DNA of 64,000 nucleotides from an uncultured Clostridia bacterium (GTDB lineage: Bacteria; Bacillota; Clostridia; Christensenellales; UBA1242). This document shows, piece by piece, positions 16,937 through 26,558 of this stretch. Each line of letters opens with the position of its first letter. Position 1 is the stretch's first letter. The notes below the pieces were generated by a model. That model did no database searches and had not been told where the DNA came from. It was given only the letters and a program-made list of their open reading frames with translations. The stretch is from the NCBI GenBank assembly GCA_934746715.1, contig CAKVFI010000001.1:1-64000 (forward strand). Reading direction: 5' to 3'. The translations under genes and the position numbers were made by a program.

Positions 16937-18142
16937 ATGATAGAAGACAAATTAAATCAATTAAACACGGTTTTGCAACAATTGCAAGCAAACAAAAATC
17001 AACTTAATGAAAATATAAAAGGCGAAAATTCAGTTTGGGCAAAACTTGATCACGCCTATGATTTTGCGAAGCAATGTATTAATTACTATACCTACACAAT
17101 CCCAGACGAAGATTCCAAACAAAGCGCATTAAATTTTGCAAATACAGTTGATAACATTCGAAATAGTTATGTTTCATCATCTATGATAAGCGACCAATTT
17201 AAGCAATCAAATATGAATTTAATACAAACATGCAATGAGATTTATAATCATACTTGTGGACATATGACTATAATAAGAAACACTGTTGCAAGCGAGGCAG
17301 AGTTACAACTATCTGAAAAATTGTTGGCTGTTGAAAAGGCAGTTCAAAACAAGGAAATAAGTGAAGAAAAAGCAAGCAAACTTGTGCAGAAAATTAAAAA
17401 TAGTGATAATGGAACTTCGCCTGACCTTACAAATCTGCTTAATGAATATTCAAAAAAATTAAGCAAAGATGAAACTTCTGTTACAAGTGAAAAGGTTGAA
17501 TTGCAATCAAAATGTTTTGATGAAAAAAACATTGATATCATTGACACTTATATTAAGAACATTGAAAATTTGAATGCCAAGGTTGAAGAAGTAAATGCGA
17601 TTTATAAAACCAAAAACAATGATAGTGTTCTAAATGACATATTTAGTGTAATAAATATCATAGGAGAAGAATTGCCTGGAAAACAAAATGAATATAACGG
17701 ACATTATGTTACAAATAATAAAGTAATTGCGGAATTAAACATAAGATTAAACAAGTTCGCGGAAATTTATCAAGAAAAAAATCAAATTGAAAACAATAAC
17801 CTAGACCAAGCAATTAATGATGTAACTGTGCAAGCAAATGCAACAAATGGTTATTCAAAAAATGAAATGTTTCAGTTGCACAAAAATTGCAATAGCAAAC
17901 TATTGATTGATATTGTTCGTCAAACACAAGAAATTTGTGATTTGAAAGAAAATGTTCCGCCAGAAATCACCCCATTCATTACAAGACATTTGCAAAACGA
18001 ACTTAATAATCAAAACAAAGAATTCCATTTGATTATGAATAACTCAAATGTTAGCACAGCAGAACAAAATGTCGCTATTGCAACTCAAATTCAAAAAATT
18101 TCAACAATATTGCAAGCCATAGAAAAAGGAGTAACTATTTAA
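16937..18142 (+). CDS. Unknown helical/coiled-coil protein
   Basis: 401 residues, not recognised. It is rich in N, Q, K, E and I with almost no glycine or proline. Heptad-like leucine patterns at the start (LNQLNTVLQQLQANKNQLNE) and near 110-145 suggest long coiled coils. No signal peptide, membrane segment or catalytic motif is seen. Start ATG 16937 has TTGGAG six bases before it; the TTG at 16925 is part of that ribosome site. It is a lone plus-strand gene with its own promoter and terminator, wedged between the convergent ffh operon and the divergent membrane gene. This position between rpsP and ffh, which are normally adjacent, marks it as an insertion in the superoperon. Confidence 0.8.
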   Translation: MIEDKLNQLNTVLQQLQANKNQLNENIKGENSVWAKLDHAYDFAKQCINYYTYTIPDEDSKQSALNFANTVDNIRNSYVSSSMISDQFKQSNMNLIQTCNEIYNHTCGHMTIIRNTVASEAELQLSEKLLAVEKAVQNKEISEEKASKLVQKIKNSDNGTSPDLTNLLNEYSKKLSKDETSVTSEKVELQSKCFDEKNIDIIDTYIKNIENLNAKVEEVNAIYKTKNNDSVLNDIFSVINIIGEELPGKQNEYNGHYVTNNKVIAELNIRLNKFAEIYQEKNQIENNNLDQAINDVTVQANATNGYSKNEMFQLHKNCNSKLLIDIVRQTQEICDLKENVPPEITPFITRHLQNELNNQNKEFHLIMNNSNVSTAEQNVAIATQIQKISTILQAIEKGVTI

Positions 18143-18157
18143 AGTTGCTCCTTTTTT
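18124..18157 (+). terminator. Bidirectional terminator overlapping a stop codon
   Basis: AAAGGAGTAACT pairs with AGTTGCTCCTTT (one T-G pair) across a six-base loop, then TTTTTT. The last codons and TAA of the plus-strand coiled-coil gene form the 5' arm. A-run and T-run on both sides let it also end the convergent ffh transcript. Confidence 0.8.
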
Positions 18158-18166
18158 ATAAAATGA

Positions 18167-19513
18167 TTATTGTCCCATTAATTTCTTAATCATCGCCATC
18201 TTGCCACCATAAGCTTTTGGATTTTTCATCATACGCATCATTTCTTTGGACTGGTTAAATTGTTTGATGAGTTGGTTTACATCGCTAACCTGCACGCCTG
18301 CGCCCTTTGCAATGCGTTGGCGGCGGCTGCCGTTGATGATATCTGGATTGCGGCGTTCTTTATCCGTCATGGATTGAATGATTGACTTGTTTTTTTCAAG
18401 TTGTTTTTCATCAATTTGATTTTCAAGGTCACGCAATTTGCCGCCCAAACCCGGCATCATGCCAAGCACTGATTTTAATCCCCCCATTTTTTTGAGTGAA
18501 TCAAGTTGAGCAATATAGTCGTTAAAATCAAAGCTATTTTCACGGAATTTGCGTTCCATTTCCGCTGCGGTTTTTTCGTCAACTGCCTCTTGCGCTTTGT
18601 CAATCAAAGTAAGAACATCACCCATGCCCAAAATACGGCTTGCCATACGGTCTGGGTAAAAAGGCTCTAAATCGGTCAATTTTTCGCCTACGCCAACAAA
18701 TTTTATTGGTTTGCCAATAACTTGGCGGATTGAAAGTGCTGCACCGCCACGAGTGTCGCCATCGGTTTTGGTTAAAACAACACCAGTAACATCAAGTGCG
18801 TCATTAAACGCGGTGGAAACTGACACTGCCTCTTGACCAATCATACTATCTATAACAAGCAAAATTTCGGTTGGGTTAACTGCTTTTTTGATATCCTTTA
18901 ACTCTTCCATCAATTTTTCATCAATTTGAAGGCGACCAGCAGTATCCACGATAACTGTGTCAAGCGCAAATTTTTCGGCATATGCAATGGCTTCTTTAAC
19001 TGTTTTTGTTGGGTTTTGTGTGCCACGCTCAAACACATCAATTTGAATTGATTTGCCCAAAACTTTAAGTTGGTCAATTGCTGCTGGGCGGTAAATATCA
19101 CACGCAACCAAAAGTGGTTTTTTGCCTTCTTTTTTGAGTTTGAGTGCCAATTTACCACACATTGTTGTTTTACCCGAACCTTGCAAACCACACATCATAA
19201 TGACTGTTGGTGGTTTTGGTGAAACATTAAGTTTTTGATTTTCTCCACCCATAAGTGTGGTTAATTCGTCCCTAACAATTTTAACAACTTGTTGTGTTGG
19301 AGTGAGGCTTTTTAAAATCTCCTCGCCTTGTGCTTTTTCGCTAACACGGGCGCAAAAATCTTTGGCAACAGAATAGTTAACATCGGCTTCCAAAAGAGCA
19401 ACGCGGATTTCACGCATGGCCTCTTTAATTTCCAATTGAGTTAACTTGCCGTGCTTTGTCATTTTGCTGAAAATATGATTTAATCTATCGCTTAAACTTT
19501 GAAAAAATCCCAT
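18167..19513 (-). CDS. ffh: Signal recognition particle GTPase Ffh
   Basis: A 448-residue SRP54 homologue that binds signal sequences and SRP RNA. The N domain, the G domain with GLQGSGKTTMCGKLA (G1, about 108) and DTAGRLQIDE (G3), and the C-terminal M domain are present. The M domain includes GMGDVLTLIDKAQE and the RNA-binding SRRQRIAKGAG. The methionine content of the M domain is high (MMRMMKNP, GGKMAMIKKLMG). It is last in smc-ftsY-ylxM-ffh, its usual order. Confidence 0.97.
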   Translation of the reverse strand: MGFFQSLSDRLNHIFSKMTKHGKLTQLEIKEAMREIRVALLEADVNYSVAKDFCARVSEKAQGEEILKSLTPTQQVVKIVRDELTTLMGGENQKLNVSPKPPTVIMMCGLQGSGKTTMCGKLALKLKKEGKKPLLVACDIYRPAAIDQLKVLGKSIQIDVFERGTQNPTKTVKEAIAYAEKFALDTVIVDTAGRLQIDEKLMEELKDIKKAVNPTEILLVIDSMIGQEAVSVSTAFNDALDVTGVVLTKTDGDTRGGAALSIRQVIGKPIKFVGVGEKLTDLEPFYPDRMASRILGMGDVLTLIDKAQEAVDEKTAAEMERKFRENSFDFNDYIAQLDSLKKMGGLKSVLGMMPGLGGKLRDLENQIDEKQLEKNKSIIQSMTDKERRNPDIINGSRRQRIAKGAGVQVSDVNQLIKQFNQSKEMMRMMKNPKAYGGKMAMIKKLMGQ

Positions 19514-19834
19514 CTAATTGTCCTCCAAAATTGCCAAAATTTCAAACCTTGTTGCCATGTCGATGCTTGTTAAAGGTTTGTTTTCAATTGTTTGCTTTAA
19601 TTTTTCATCTCTGCTTACAAATTTAAGTTGTTGCTCGTAGTTGTTTAATGCATTCAATGCATTGTCCAAGGAATCTTTAACTGCTTGGCGTGAGATGTTA
19701 AGTTCCTCACTAACTTCGGCAAGCGAAAGATTGTTGTCAACATACATTGCAACAATATCTCGTTGCTTTTGCGTTAACAACTTGCCATAATATTTAACCA
19801 AAACTGCGATTTTAACTCGTTCTTCTATGTTCAT
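19514..19834 (-). CDS. ylxM: YlxM-like helix-turn-helix protein
   Basis: A 106-residue UPF0122 protein with a sigma-70 region 4-like helix-turn-helix (SLAEVSEELNISRQAVKDSLDNA, about 36-58). YlxM proteins are encoded next to ffh in Firmicutes and have been reported to affect the SRP pathway. The stop is immediately followed by the ffh start. Length is normal. Confidence 0.93.
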   Translation of the reverse strand: MNIEERVKIAVLVKYYGKLLTQKQRDIVAMYVDNNLSLAEVSEELNISRQAVKDSLDNALNALNNYEQQLKFVSRDEKLKQTIENKPLTSIDMATRFEILAILEDN

Positions 19835-19840
19835 AATTCC

Positions 19841-20704
19841 CTACATCAAAATTTTGTTTACAAAGTTTTCGGCATCAAAGACGGATAAATCGTCCACTCC
19901 TTCGCCAAAACCTGTGAAAATGATTGGCACATTAAGGTCGTTGATGATTGGATAAACCACACCACCTTTTGCAGTGCCGTCAAGTTTGGTTAGCACAATG
20001 CCATCAATATTTACGCTATCTTTAAATGCCTTAACTTGTGCTATGCTGTTTTGCCCAATGGACGCATCAAGCACAATTAAATTAAGTTTGTTAGCCTCTG
20101 GGTATTCACGATTGACAATCGTGTTAATTTTTTCCAATTCCTTCATAAGGTTGGTTTTGGTGTGCAATCTGCCTGCCGTGTCAACAATAAGCACATCTGT
20201 GTTTTTTGCTTTCATGCTTGCAATGGCATCAAACACAACAGAGGCACTGTCTGCCCCTTCACCTTGCTTTACGATTTTTGTTTTAAGCCTGTCCGCCCAC
20301 ATGTTAAGTTGTTCAGTTGCGGCAGCACGGAAAGTGTCGCCCGCAGCAAGCAAAACTGACTTTTTTTGAGATTGAAAATACTTTGTCATTTTGGCTATTG
20401 TTGTTGTTTTGCCAACACCATTAACACCAACAACAGTGATGATAAGTGGATATTTAAATTCAACTTTTTTTGCATTCAATTTGTCAATCAAAAGTTGTTT
20501 TAATTCAATTTCAGCACGCTCGGTGTCCTTAATTAATTTATGCTTGCAGGTGTCACGCAATTCGTCCATAATATCCATTGCTGTTTCAACACCCATATCG
20601 CTTGAAACAAGCATAGACTCCAATTCATCATAAAAGTCATCGTTCAATTCTGTGCGCTTAAAAGTGTATTTTAATTTTTCAAAAAATCGTTTAAATATGC
20701 CCAT
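19841..20704 (-). CDS. ftsY: Signal recognition particle receptor FtsY
   Basis: A 287-residue SRP receptor GTPase. The N-terminal part is short and basic (GIFKRFFEKLKYTFKRTE), suiting direct membrane association; the acidic A domain of E. coli FtsY is absent, as usual in Firmicutes. G1 is VVGVNGVGKTTTIAK, G3 is DTAGRLHTK, G4 is TKLDGTAKGG. ATG 20704 has AAAGGAACAAAA before it; the extension to 20755 is not supported. Confidence 0.96.
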   Translation of the reverse strand: MGIFKRFFEKLKYTFKRTELNDDFYDELESMLVSSDMGVETAMDIMDELRDTCKHKLIKDTERAEIELKQLLIDKLNAKKVEFKYPLIITVVGVNGVGKTTTIAKMTKYFQSQKKSVLLAAGDTFRAAATEQLNMWADRLKTKIVKQGEGADSASVVFDAIASMKAKNTDVLIVDTAGRLHTKTNLMKELEKINTIVNREYPEANKLNLIVLDASIGQNSIAQVKAFKDSVNIDGIVLTKLDGTAKGGVVYPIINDLNVPIIFTGFGEGVDDLSVFDAENFVNKILM

Positions 20705-20784
20705 TTTTGTTCCTTTACATTTGATTTTTGCTTTAAACAGCAAAAGCAAATACACAACAATATATTGTGTATTTAACTTTTGTG

Positions 20785-23700
20785 TTATTCTTTATCTTGT
20801 TTGCCTTCACTTGAAAGTTTAACAGCATCGCTGAGTTTAACCGACACGATTTTGCTCACGCCTTTTTCTTCCATTGTAACGCCGTACAAAGTGTCAACAA
20901 CTTCCATTGTTGGCTTACGGTGAGTGATGACAATAAATTGTGTTTCATCGCTGAAACGCTTTAAATATTGTGCGTAACGCTCGATGTTTGCATCGTCCAA
21001 CGCTGCTTCAATTTCGTCCAAAAAGCAGAATGGCATTGGTTTTAATTTTAAAATTGCAAACAAAATTGCAATTGCTGTCATTGTCTTTTCACCACCACTT
21101 AAAAGAGTGATGTTGCTCAAATTTTTGCCTGGTGGTTGAGCGATGATTTCTATGCCAGCAGTGAGAGGGTCTTCACTTGGCAAAATTTCCAACCTTGCGT
21201 TGCCGCCACCAAACAATTCCTTAAACACTTTTGTAAAGTTTGCTTGGATTTGTTCAAACTCGGTGTTAAATTTGTCAAGCATTTCTTTGGACAAGTCTTT
21301 GATGATATTAACAGCATCTTCTTCTGCCTTGCGCAAGTCTTCAACTTGGCTGGACATTTCTTCGTATCTTGCGCCTTCGCTCTTATACTCTTCAATTGCG
21401 TTGATGTTAACATAGCCCAAAGCATTAATTTGATTTTTAACTTTGTTAATGTTGATTAAAACATTTTTAAGGTCAAATTCTTCATCAATATGTGCAATTT
21501 GTGCGCAGTCGTTATATGTAAGTTCATATTCTTCATAAATGCGTTCTTGCATATTTTCAATGTCTATATCAACCTTTTGAATGCGAGTTTCTTCTTGATA
21601 AATTTTGTTGTTTAATTTTGCAATATCACCAGACAAAACTGTCTTTTTATCATCAAGGTCTTTAAGTTCTTTCATCAAGGTTTGCTTAAAGTCCTCAAAT
21701 TGACTGATTTTTGTGTTTAAATCTTCAATTTCTTGCTTTAAATTTTCAAGCTCTTCGTTTTCGTTTTTGGATTTGTTCAAATTGATTGCTTCTTCATAAA
21801 CGCGCATTTGGCTCAATAAATCGCTGTTAAGTTTTTCAATTGATTGTTTTGCTGTGTTTATGTCGTTTGTGTAACTTTCAATGTTGGTTTCAAGTGATTT
21901 GATTTTTTCTTCGGTTGAAGCAATTTTGATGCGTGAAGATGTGAGTGCTTCTTGATACTCATCTCTACGAGATTTAAGTTCCTCATATGCATTTTTGTTT
22001 GTTTCATTAAACTCGCCCACTTTTGCCTGTGTTTGAGCGTAATCAAGTTCAACTTTGTCAATTGAATTTATTTGAGAATTCAATTCTTCAACTATGTTGG
22101 TTGCAACTTTTATTTGACTTTGATAAGTGAAAACATCTTCTTCAATTTGTGCCAACTTTGCTTTGTTATTTTCCAAACTTGCGTTTTTGCTGAAAAATTC
22201 ATTGTTAATTTGTTGCAAACTTGCACTTTCATTTGAGTTTAATATTTTAAGGCTTTCAAGTCTTTCGGTTACTTGTTGATATTCCTTTTCCAACCCGTGG
22301 AGTTCGGCTGTTTTGTTTGCAATGTTTTGTTCCAATGCTTTGATTTCACTCTCTTTTGACAAAAGTGAACTGTCGTTGCTCTTTTTGCTGCCGCCTGACA
22401 TACTGCCTTGTGGGGACAACAAATCGCCTTCCAAGGTTACAATGCGGAACGCGTACCCTGTGCGTTTGGCTAAAATAACTGCATTGTCAAGATTGTCGCA
22501 CACAACGGTTGAGCCAAGCAAACTGTCAATAACGCTGCGATAAACTGCCTCGCATTTAACCAATTCACTTGCAACGCCCAAGCAACCAGTTGTATTTAAA
22601 TATTGCCTATCTGATGCAGAAATTGAGCGTGGTTTAACAGCGCTGATTGGCAAGAAAGTTGCTCTGCCAAGATGAGCTTGTTTTAAATAATTAATTAAGG
22701 TTTTTGCATCGTTTTCATCTTTTGTTACGATGTTTTGGATGCTACCACCCAATGCAATTTCAATGGCTGTTGAATATTTTGGGTCAACCGAAATAATATT
22801 GCCAACAACGCCTTTGATTGCATTGTTTAAAGTTGAATTTGATTTGCTATCCTGCATCAAACGCTTAACTGCAAATTGGTAACCTTCAAAATCTGCTTGC
22901 AAATTTGCCAAAATGTTTTTGCGGTTTGTGTCGTTTGAAATGCCAGTTTTGATAGCATAAATTGATTCAGACAAGCTTTCTGCTTGCTCTGCCAAACTTT
23001 CAATTTGACTGCTGATTTGGTTTAAAGATTTATCTTTGCTTTGTTTGGTTGAATTTAAGCGCTCAACTTCGGTTGAAAGAGTTTTAACCACCTCTGCCAA
23101 ATTTGCTTGTTCTGCTTGCAAAGTTGACAATTTTTCATTGTCATTTTTGATGTTTTCAAGCATCGTGTCGCGTTTTGCAATGTAAGCGGACAAATTTGCC
23201 TTGATGTCTGTAAGTTTTGCAAGGTTGTCAATCAAACTACGTTGATTTTCTTCCTTTTCGGTTTCATTTTTGGTTAAGTCATCAATCAAATTTAAGTGCT
23301 TTTGGCTCAAATCTTGAGCTTCTTCGTGGAGTTTGTTAAGGTTTTTCTTTTCATCATCACACAAAGCAGTTGCATTTTTAACAAATGCTGATTTTTGATT
23401 TATGTCCAAATTTAAAGCGTCAATTTGAGCAGTTAAGCGGTCAATTTGCTCTTTTAAATGGCGAGTTTGCTCGTTCAAAAGGCGGCTGTCGCCCTGCTTC
23501 TTTTCCAAATTGATGTTGTCTGCCAAAAGTTTGTTGTGCAATTCTGCCGAGCGTTTGTCCAATTGGTCAATTTCATTAAGAGATTTGTCGTATTTTGCTT
23601 GTTCTGTTTCAAGGCTATTGGTTAAAACATTTAAGTTATCACGATAACCTTGCAACTTAACATTAATTTCATTTTTGGTTTGAGCTGCATGGTCAAATTG

Positions 23701-24399
23701 ATAAACATAGGCATCAATTTCCATTTGTTTTAATTGGTCACGATATTCCAAATATTTTTTTGCATCTTCACTTTGGCGTTTGAGTGGCCCCAACCTACGC
23801 TCAACTTCTGTGATGATGTCAGTTGCTCTGCTTAAATTATCACGCACACGCACAAGACGGCTTTCCGTTTCCGTTTTGCGAGCCTTATATTTTGCAATAC
23901 CTGCTGCTTCTTCAAAAATGGCACGCCTATCTTCTGGCTTGGATTGAATAATTTCGTCCACTCTGCCTTGACCGATGATTGAGTAACCATCTTTGCCGAT
24001 ACCACTGTCGTAAAGCAAATCACGGATATCTTTAAGGCGACATGGCTTTTTGTTAATCATGTAATCACTTTCGCCGCTGCGGTAAAGTTTACGTGTTAAA
24101 CTAACTTCGTCCAAATCTATGTTGAACCATTTTTGAGTGTTGTCAAAAACCAAAGTTACTTCACAATAACTCAACTTTTTGCGCTTTTCAGTGCCGGCAA
24201 AAATAACATCTTGCATGCTTTTGCCACGCAAGGCTTTGCTTGATTGTTCACCAAGAACCCAACGGATTGCATCACTTACATTTGACTTGCCGCAACCATT
24301 TGGCCCAACAATTGCAGTAATACCACCATCAAAACTGATGCGTGTGGTGTCTGCAAACGATTTGAAACCGCATATTTCAATCTCTTTAAAATTAATCAT
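20785..24399 (-). CDS. smc: Chromosome segregation protein SMC
   Basis: A 1204-residue structural-maintenance-of-chromosomes ATPase (condensin with ScpA/ScpB). Walker A GPNGCGKS is at 32-39. Two long coiled coils flank the hinge at about 510-650, which has the glycine-rich GGSIQNIV and GLVTLEGD-like strands. The signature LLSGGEKTMTAIA and Walker B FCFLDEIEAALDD lie near the C-terminus. The start is ATG 24399 (GGGGAAAT before it); the open frame runs on to 24438 without a ribosome site. In Bacillus rnc precedes smc; here rnc lies 14 kb away next to plsX. Confidence 0.97.
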   Translation of the reverse strand: MINFKEIEICGFKSFADTTRISFDGGITAIVGPNGCGKSNVSDAIRWVLGEQSSKALRGKSMQDVIFAGTEKRKKLSYCEVTLVFDNTQKWFNIDLDEVSLTRKLYRSGESDYMINKKPCRLKDIRDLLYDSGIGKDGYSIIGQGRVDEIIQSKPEDRRAIFEEAAGIAKYKARKTETESRLVRVRDNLSRATDIITEVERRLGPLKRQSEDAKKYLEYRDQLKQMEIDAYVYQFDHAAQTKNEINVKLQGYRDNLNVLTNSLETEQAKYDKSLNEIDQLDKRSAELHNKLLADNINLEKKQGDSRLLNEQTRHLKEQIDRLTAQIDALNLDINQKSAFVKNATALCDDEKKNLNKLHEEAQDLSQKHLNLIDDLTKNETEKEENQRSLIDNLAKLTDIKANLSAYIAKRDTMLENIKNDNEKLSTLQAEQANLAEVVKTLSTEVERLNSTKQSKDKSLNQISSQIESLAEQAESLSESIYAIKTGISNDTNRKNILANLQADFEGYQFAVKRLMQDSKSNSTLNNAIKGVVGNIISVDPKYSTAIEIALGGSIQNIVTKDENDAKTLINYLKQAHLGRATFLPISAVKPRSISASDRQYLNTTGCLGVASELVKCEAVYRSVIDSLLGSTVVCDNLDNAVILAKRTGYAFRIVTLEGDLLSPQGSMSGGSKKSNDSSLLSKESEIKALEQNIANKTAELHGLEKEYQQVTERLESLKILNSNESASLQQINNEFFSKNASLENNKAKLAQIEEDVFTYQSQIKVATNIVEELNSQINSIDKVELDYAQTQAKVGEFNETNKNAYEELKSRRDEYQEALTSSRIKIASTEEKIKSLETNIESYTNDINTAKQSIEKLNSDLLSQMRVYEEAINLNKSKNENEELENLKQEIEDLNTKISQFEDFKQTLMKELKDLDDKKTVLSGDIAKLNNKIYQEETRIQKVDIDIENMQERIYEEYELTYNDCAQIAHIDEEFDLKNVLININKVKNQINALGYVNINAIEEYKSEGARYEEMSSQVEDLRKAEEDAVNIIKDLSKEMLDKFNTEFEQIQANFTKVFKELFGGGNARLEILPSEDPLTAGIEIIAQPPGKNLSNITLLSGGEKTMTAIAILFAILKLKPMPFCFLDEIEAALDDANIERYAQYLKRFSDETQFIVITHRKPTMEVVDTLYGVTMEEKGVSKIVSVKLSDAVKLSSEGKQDKE

Positions 24400-24462
24400 A
24401 TTTCCCCATTTGTGTTTTTTGTTGCAAATTATCAGCAAAAAAAATTTAAATCAAGTGTAATT

Positions 24463-24490
24463 ATTATACAAAAAAACACCCAAATTTCAA
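24463..24490 (-). promoter_or_regulatory. smc operon promoter inside the ligA terminator
   Basis: Minus strand: -35 TTGAAA (complement of 24485-24490), 16-bp spacer, perfect -10 TATAAT (complement of 24463-24468). The -35 lies in the terminator loop and the spacer contains that terminator's 3' arm and T run. The predicted leader is about 57 bases. Confidence 0.7.
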
Positions 24491-24509
24491 AACAAAATAG
24501 GGTGTTTTT
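24471..24509 (-). terminator. Terminator of pcrA-ligA
   Basis: Minus strand: AAAACACCC (complement of 24500-24508 region) pairs with GGGTGTTTT (complement of 24473-24481), an 18-base loop, then TTTTTTT. It is 80 bases after the ligA stop. Confidence 0.75.
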
Positions 24510-24588
24510 AACATATTAGCCCAACAAAAAGGCATAAAATTTTAAATTTTTAAGTGGTTTAAACAAATTTTTAAAAGCTCAAAACAAT

Positions 24589-26550
24589 TTAGGCATTAAG
24601 CAAATTAAGCAATTCATCTTCCAGTACAATCCTCACACCAAGTTGTTGCGCCTTTGCAAGTTTGCTGCCCGCGTCTGCACCAACAATAACCATGTCCGTG
24701 TTTTTGCTTACGCTGCTGGTTACATTTGCACCCATATTTTGCAACTTTTTTGTTAAATCTGGGCGAGTGAAATTGTTTAATGTGCCTGTTAAAACAACAG
24801 TTTTGCCAGCAAAATTTGGGTTTGATGTTGTTTGCTCTGGTTGTTTGATCGTAACGCCTGCATCAAACAATTTGTTGATGTTCAAAACGTTGTCTGGGTC
24901 GGCAAAATATTCAACAATACTGGAGGCAACAATTGCACCGATATCGTCAATACAAATCAAATCGTCAACAGTTGCTGCTTTAAGGTCGTCCAAATTAGAA
25001 TAAATTTTGCTCAATGTAAATGCGGTTTTTTTGCCGATATTCATTATGCCAAGTGCAAAAATAAAATTGGGCCATTCAATCGTTTTGCTTTTGTTTATGC
25101 TTTCAATCAAATTGGTTATTTTTTTGTCTTTAAAGCCTTCCAGCCCCACTAACATATCTGCGGTTAAATTAAACAACTCATAAGGATACGCAATCTTGAA
25201 TTTGTCAAACAAAACTTTGAGAGTTTTTTCGCTCAATCCTTCAATATTAAACGCATCGCGAGAAACAAAGTGTGTTAATCTATCAATGATTTGGTCAAAA
25301 CAACCTTTGTGGTTAACACAAAACAAATTTGCACCAATGGTTTGCAAATTTTGCCCACAACTTGGGCAAATTGTTGGTGCGATAATCTCTTTTGCATTTT
25401 CGCTTCTTTCTGCCAGCCCCATAACTTCTGGGATAACTTCATTGCTGCGGCGCACAAAAACACGACTGTTGATACTGATGTTTTTACGCTCTATATCTTG
25501 TGTGTTGTTAAGCGTTGCCCTACTAACAGTTGCACCAGATAACTCAACGGGGTCAAGCACGGCAATAGGTGTGATTTTGCCTGTTCTGCCCACTTGCCAA
25601 ATAACATCTTTTAAAACTGTGGATTGTTCAATTGGTTTAAATTTAAATGCCATTGCCCATTTTGGAAATTTTTCTGTGTAGCCAATTTCTTCCCTACACA
25701 AGCAATCGTTAACCTTAATAACCATTCCATCAATCATAACATCAAGATTTTCTTTAACTTTGTCGATGTGGTTGATTTCGTCTTCTGTTTGCTTCAATGT
25801 TGACAAAATTTTAAAGTAATCGCCAGTTTTAAAGCCTTGTTCAACAATAAAATTGTGCATTTCTGTTTGAGTGGCAAATTGTTTGCCTTCAATTGCCAAA
25901 ACATCATAGCAAAAAAAGTCAAGCATACGTTTGGCTGTTTCTTTTGGGTCTAGGTTGCGCACAGCCCCTGCCACACCATTGCGTGGATTTTTAAGCGGTA
26001 TTTCAGCTGTTTTGTTGTATTCTTCAAATGCTGAATTAGTCATCATACACTCGCCTTGAACAGTCAATTCGCCTTTAAAATTGATGGTCATTGGCACACT
26101 GCGGATTGTTCTAACTTGTGCTGTAACATCTTCACCAATTTTGCCATTGCCACGAGTTGTTGCAGACTTGTAATGCCCGTTTTTATATTTGATTACAACT
26201 TTCAATCCGTCATATTTATATTCCAAAGAAAAGGTTAAATTTGGATTGTTTGTTGCTTTGCGCATGTCGTTTTGCCACTTGTCCAAATCTGCAAAATCTT
26301 TAACTTTGTTAAGGCTGTAAAGCGGAATTTCATGTTTGCGCTTTTTAAAGCCCGGCAAAACATAATCTCCAACACGTTTTGTTGGAGTGTCTGGCAAAGA
26401 ATAACCTAGTTCCTTTTCTAGGTCAACAAGTTCGTAATACAATTTGTCATATTCTGCATCGGAAATTGTTGGATTGTCGTAAACATAATAATTTTTGTTG
26501 TGTTTGTTAACTTCCGCTGTAAGATAGGCTAATCTTTGTTCTTTTGTCAT
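24589..26550 (-). CDS. ligA: NAD-dependent DNA ligase LigA
   Basis: A 653-residue replicative DNA ligase. The N-terminal Ia domain (NKHNKNYYVYDNPTISDAEYD) binds NMN; the adenylated lysine is in SLEYKYDGLKV (about 118), where most ligases read KIDG. OB fold, four-cysteine zinc finger (CPSCGQNL to CVNHKGC), helix-hairpin-helix repeats and a C-terminal BRCT domain (FAGKTVVLTG) follow in order. It follows pcrA by eight bases, the conserved pcrA-ligA pair. Confidence 0.97.
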   Translation of the reverse strand: MTKEQRLAYLTAEVNKHNKNYYVYDNPTISDAEYDKLYYELVDLEKELGYSLPDTPTKRVGDYVLPGFKKRKHEIPLYSLNKVKDFADLDKWQNDMRKATNNPNLTFSLEYKYDGLKVVIKYKNGHYKSATTRGNGKIGEDVTAQVRTIRSVPMTINFKGELTVQGECMMTNSAFEEYNKTAEIPLKNPRNGVAGAVRNLDPKETAKRMLDFFCYDVLAIEGKQFATQTEMHNFIVEQGFKTGDYFKILSTLKQTEDEINHIDKVKENLDVMIDGMVIKVNDCLCREEIGYTEKFPKWAMAFKFKPIEQSTVLKDVIWQVGRTGKITPIAVLDPVELSGATVSRATLNNTQDIERKNISINSRVFVRRSNEVIPEVMGLAERSENAKEIIAPTICPSCGQNLQTIGANLFCVNHKGCFDQIIDRLTHFVSRDAFNIEGLSEKTLKVLFDKFKIAYPYELFNLTADMLVGLEGFKDKKITNLIESINKSKTIEWPNFIFALGIMNIGKKTAFTLSKIYSNLDDLKAATVDDLICIDDIGAIVASSIVEYFADPDNVLNINKLFDAGVTIKQPEQTTSNPNFAGKTVVLTGTLNNFTRPDLTKKLQNMGANVTSSVSKNTDMVIVGADAGSKLAKAQQLGVRIVLEDELLNLLNA

Positions 26551-26558
26551 ACTATACC

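Noticed and set aside
22313..22543. Plus-strand frames opposite smc, topA, priA, ppdK and others
   Set aside because: Antisense shadows of well-identified genes, without ribosome sites or family features.
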